From NCBI GenBank assembly GCA_016177345.1, contig JACOVM010000018.1, positions 1 to 5,670 on the forward strand: a stretch of DNA of 5,670 nucleotides. The letters are read 5' to 3'. The notes under the pieces are model-generated. The model was not told the DNA's origin. It saw only the letters and a list, made by a program, of their open reading frames with translations, and searched no databases. Shown here in pieces: positions 5,050 through 5,670 of the stretch. This stretch comes from Candidatus Woesearchaeota archaeon. GTDB lineage: Archaea > Nanobdellota > Nanobdellia > Woesearchaeales > UBA12501. The first letter of the stretch is position 1, and the number at the start of each line of letters is the position of its first letter. The translations under genes were made by a program, and so were the position numbers.

Positions 5050-5639
5050 TTATACCCTCCCCCTCGTGGGTAGAAGCCTACTTCCTGCGGTGGCGCGAAC
5101 TGCTTTAAGTCGAAGAACTCCTTAATGTGGTTTTGGATCTTGTACGTATCACTGATGACAGTATTTCTGATCATGTCTCTCCTTTTTCTCCAGATCCTCT
5201 TGTAGAACAGCTCGAGAACGTGCTTCAAAAACCAGTGCTTCTTCCACTTGTCTTCCGGGTCAAGAAGCATGTACCCATTCAGCACAACTTCAACTTCCCC
5301 TTTTTGGACTCGAAGCTTCTTTCCTTCCTGCATGACCTCAATATCTCGAAAGTACCTGAAATGAAAATCAAGGTCAATATGGAGTGTGTAAAATGTTGAT
5401 CCCTCTTCTGTTTTCTTTGTTCTCCACCAGATCCAGCCAGACTTGCCCTCTCTCGGGTCTGTTGTTCTTTTTTCCTGGTAGAGCTTCTCCATGTACTTCC
5501 AGCTTGGCTTTGAGCCATAACCCTTATCCACCAGCCTATCGCGTGTTTGACGGTAGAGTTCGGTAAAGTCAAAAACGCCCTTAAACTTTACGTTTGTGTT
5601 CAGGCCATCTATGATGATCGGTTCGAAATCGCCAGCCAT
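5046..5639 (-). CDS. Soluble conserved-type archaeal hypothetical protein
   Basis: The product is 197 aa from the ATG at 5639. The in-frame TTG at 5651 is rejected because the TATA-like box at the window edge places the transcript start at the ATG. There is no signal peptide and no membrane helix. It begins with a strand-like E-P-I-I-I-D-G, then a helix F-D-F-T-E-L-Y-R (23-30), then a strand-rich, aromatic/basic middle (about 67-122: S-G-W-I-W-W-R, Y-T-L-H-I-D-L-D-F-H-F-R-Y, G-E-V-E-V-V-L-N-G-Y). Next come long basic, aromatic helices (about 130-176) and a Pro/Gly tail (A-P-P-Q, then P-R-G-G-G-Y-K). The opening helix followed by a K-G-E-V-E-type strand and a W/F/Y-rich helical half recalls a hypothetical family I associate with DPANN genomes, but I cannot name it. 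The many basic and aromatic residues could suit membrane-surface or nucleic-acid contact (inferred). It is the first gene of the minus operon; its stop overlaps the next start as GTGA. Confidence 0.78.
   Translation of the reverse strand: MAGDFEPIIIDGLNTNVKFKGVFDFTELYRQTRDRLVDKGYGSKPSWKYMEKLYQEKRTTDPREGKSGWIWWRTKKTEEGSTFYTLHIDLDFHFRYFRDIEVMQEGKKLRVQKGEVEVVLNGYMLLDPEDKWKKHWFLKHVLELFYKRIWRKRRDMIRNTVISDTYKIQNHIKEFFDLKQFAPPQEVGFYPRGGGYK
5056..5060 (-). promoter_or_regulatory. Ribosome binding site for the small membrane protein
   Basis: On the minus strand GGAGG, within a longer G-rich run (GGGGGAGGGT), lies 6 nt before the GTG at 5049. It is inside the 3' end of the upstream gene. It favours the GTG over the nearby ATGs at 5043 and 5037. 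Confidence 0.6.
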
Positions 5640-5660
5640 TGGAGAATTCAATAAAAATTT

Positions 5661-5670
5661 GATTTAAAAA
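5661..5670 (-). promoter_or_regulatory. TATA-like box of the minus-strand operon
   Basis: The minus strand reads TTTTTAAATC at the window's right edge. Its centre (about 5665) is 26 nt upstream of the A of the ATG at 5639, and no Shine-Dalgarno precedes that ATG. This is the expected geometry of a leaderless archaeal transcript. The BRE lies outside the window. Confidence 0.55.

Noticed and set aside
5049..5055. TATAAG on the minus strand before the small membrane protein gene
   Set aside because: As a TATA box it would start transcription well inside the gene; it simply forms the spacer between the GGAGG and the GTG.
4578..5572. Minus- and plus-strand ORFs overlapping the two upstream genes of the minus operon
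   Set aside because: They are out-of-frame shadows of genes that have linked stop/start overlaps and a promoter.
1..5670. CRISPR array, tRNA, rRNA, insertion sequence or toxin-antitoxin module
   Set aside because: No regular direct repeats, cloverleaf sequences, transposase motifs or typical toxin/antitoxin pairs were seen by eye on either strand.

Overview
The window looks archaeal, most likely from a small-genome DPANN-type lineage of the Woesearchaeota/Pacearchaeota/Nanoarchaeota kind; this placement is an inference. The support is as follows. Two operons begin with a TATA-like box 26-27 nt upstream of the first ATG, which implies leaderless mRNAs. Internal genes carry GAGG, GAGGAGG or GGAGG Shine-Dalgarno (SD) sequences. 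One protein has an archaeal class III (pilin-type) signal with a Q-x-S motif. Other proteins are secreted beta-helix and DxDxDG-loop proteins of the sort common in these archaea. Genes are packed with 4-25 bp overlaps, and the only real intergenic gap is 146-286. No rRNA, tRNA, CRISPR array, insertion sequence or known enzyme gene was seen.

Layout. (1) 1-145, minus strand: the first 48 codons of a secreted, Gln-rich, probably coiled-coil protein running off the left edge. (2) 146-286: a divergent promoter region with a TATA-like box for each direction, a near-perfect 18-bp palindrome on the minus-strand TATA box, and an 11-bp direct repeat flanking the plus-strand TATA box. (3) 287-3779, plus strand: a three-gene operon encoding a Tat-type exported, cysteine-free thioredoxin-like protein (287-892), a large secreted protein with two pairs of thrombospondin-type-3-like calcium loops (904-3138), and a protein with a pilin-like N-terminus (3114-3779). 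(4) 5670-3755, minus strand: a convergent three-gene operon encoding a soluble conserved-type hypothetical protein (5639-5046), a small two-helix membrane protein (5049-4744) and a signal-peptide/beta-helix/C-terminal-anchor surface protein (4747-3755). These three are joined by GTGA and ATGA stop/start overlaps. The two operons collide tail to tail with a 25-bp coding overlap.

Nearly every product is predicted to be exported or membrane-bound, so this is a cell-envelope locus. A cautious reading is that the plus operon makes a surface assembly: a Ca-dependent adhesin or structural protein, a pilin-like anchor and a non-redox thioredoxin-fold partner. The minus operon would make a membrane-anchored surface protein with two co-translated partners. 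No product can be assigned an enzymatic activity from sequence alone. The most notable points are the complete plus-strand operon of unknown function, the tightly coupled minus-strand trio, and a sharp codon-usage island (about 1655-2220) inside the large surface-protein gene.
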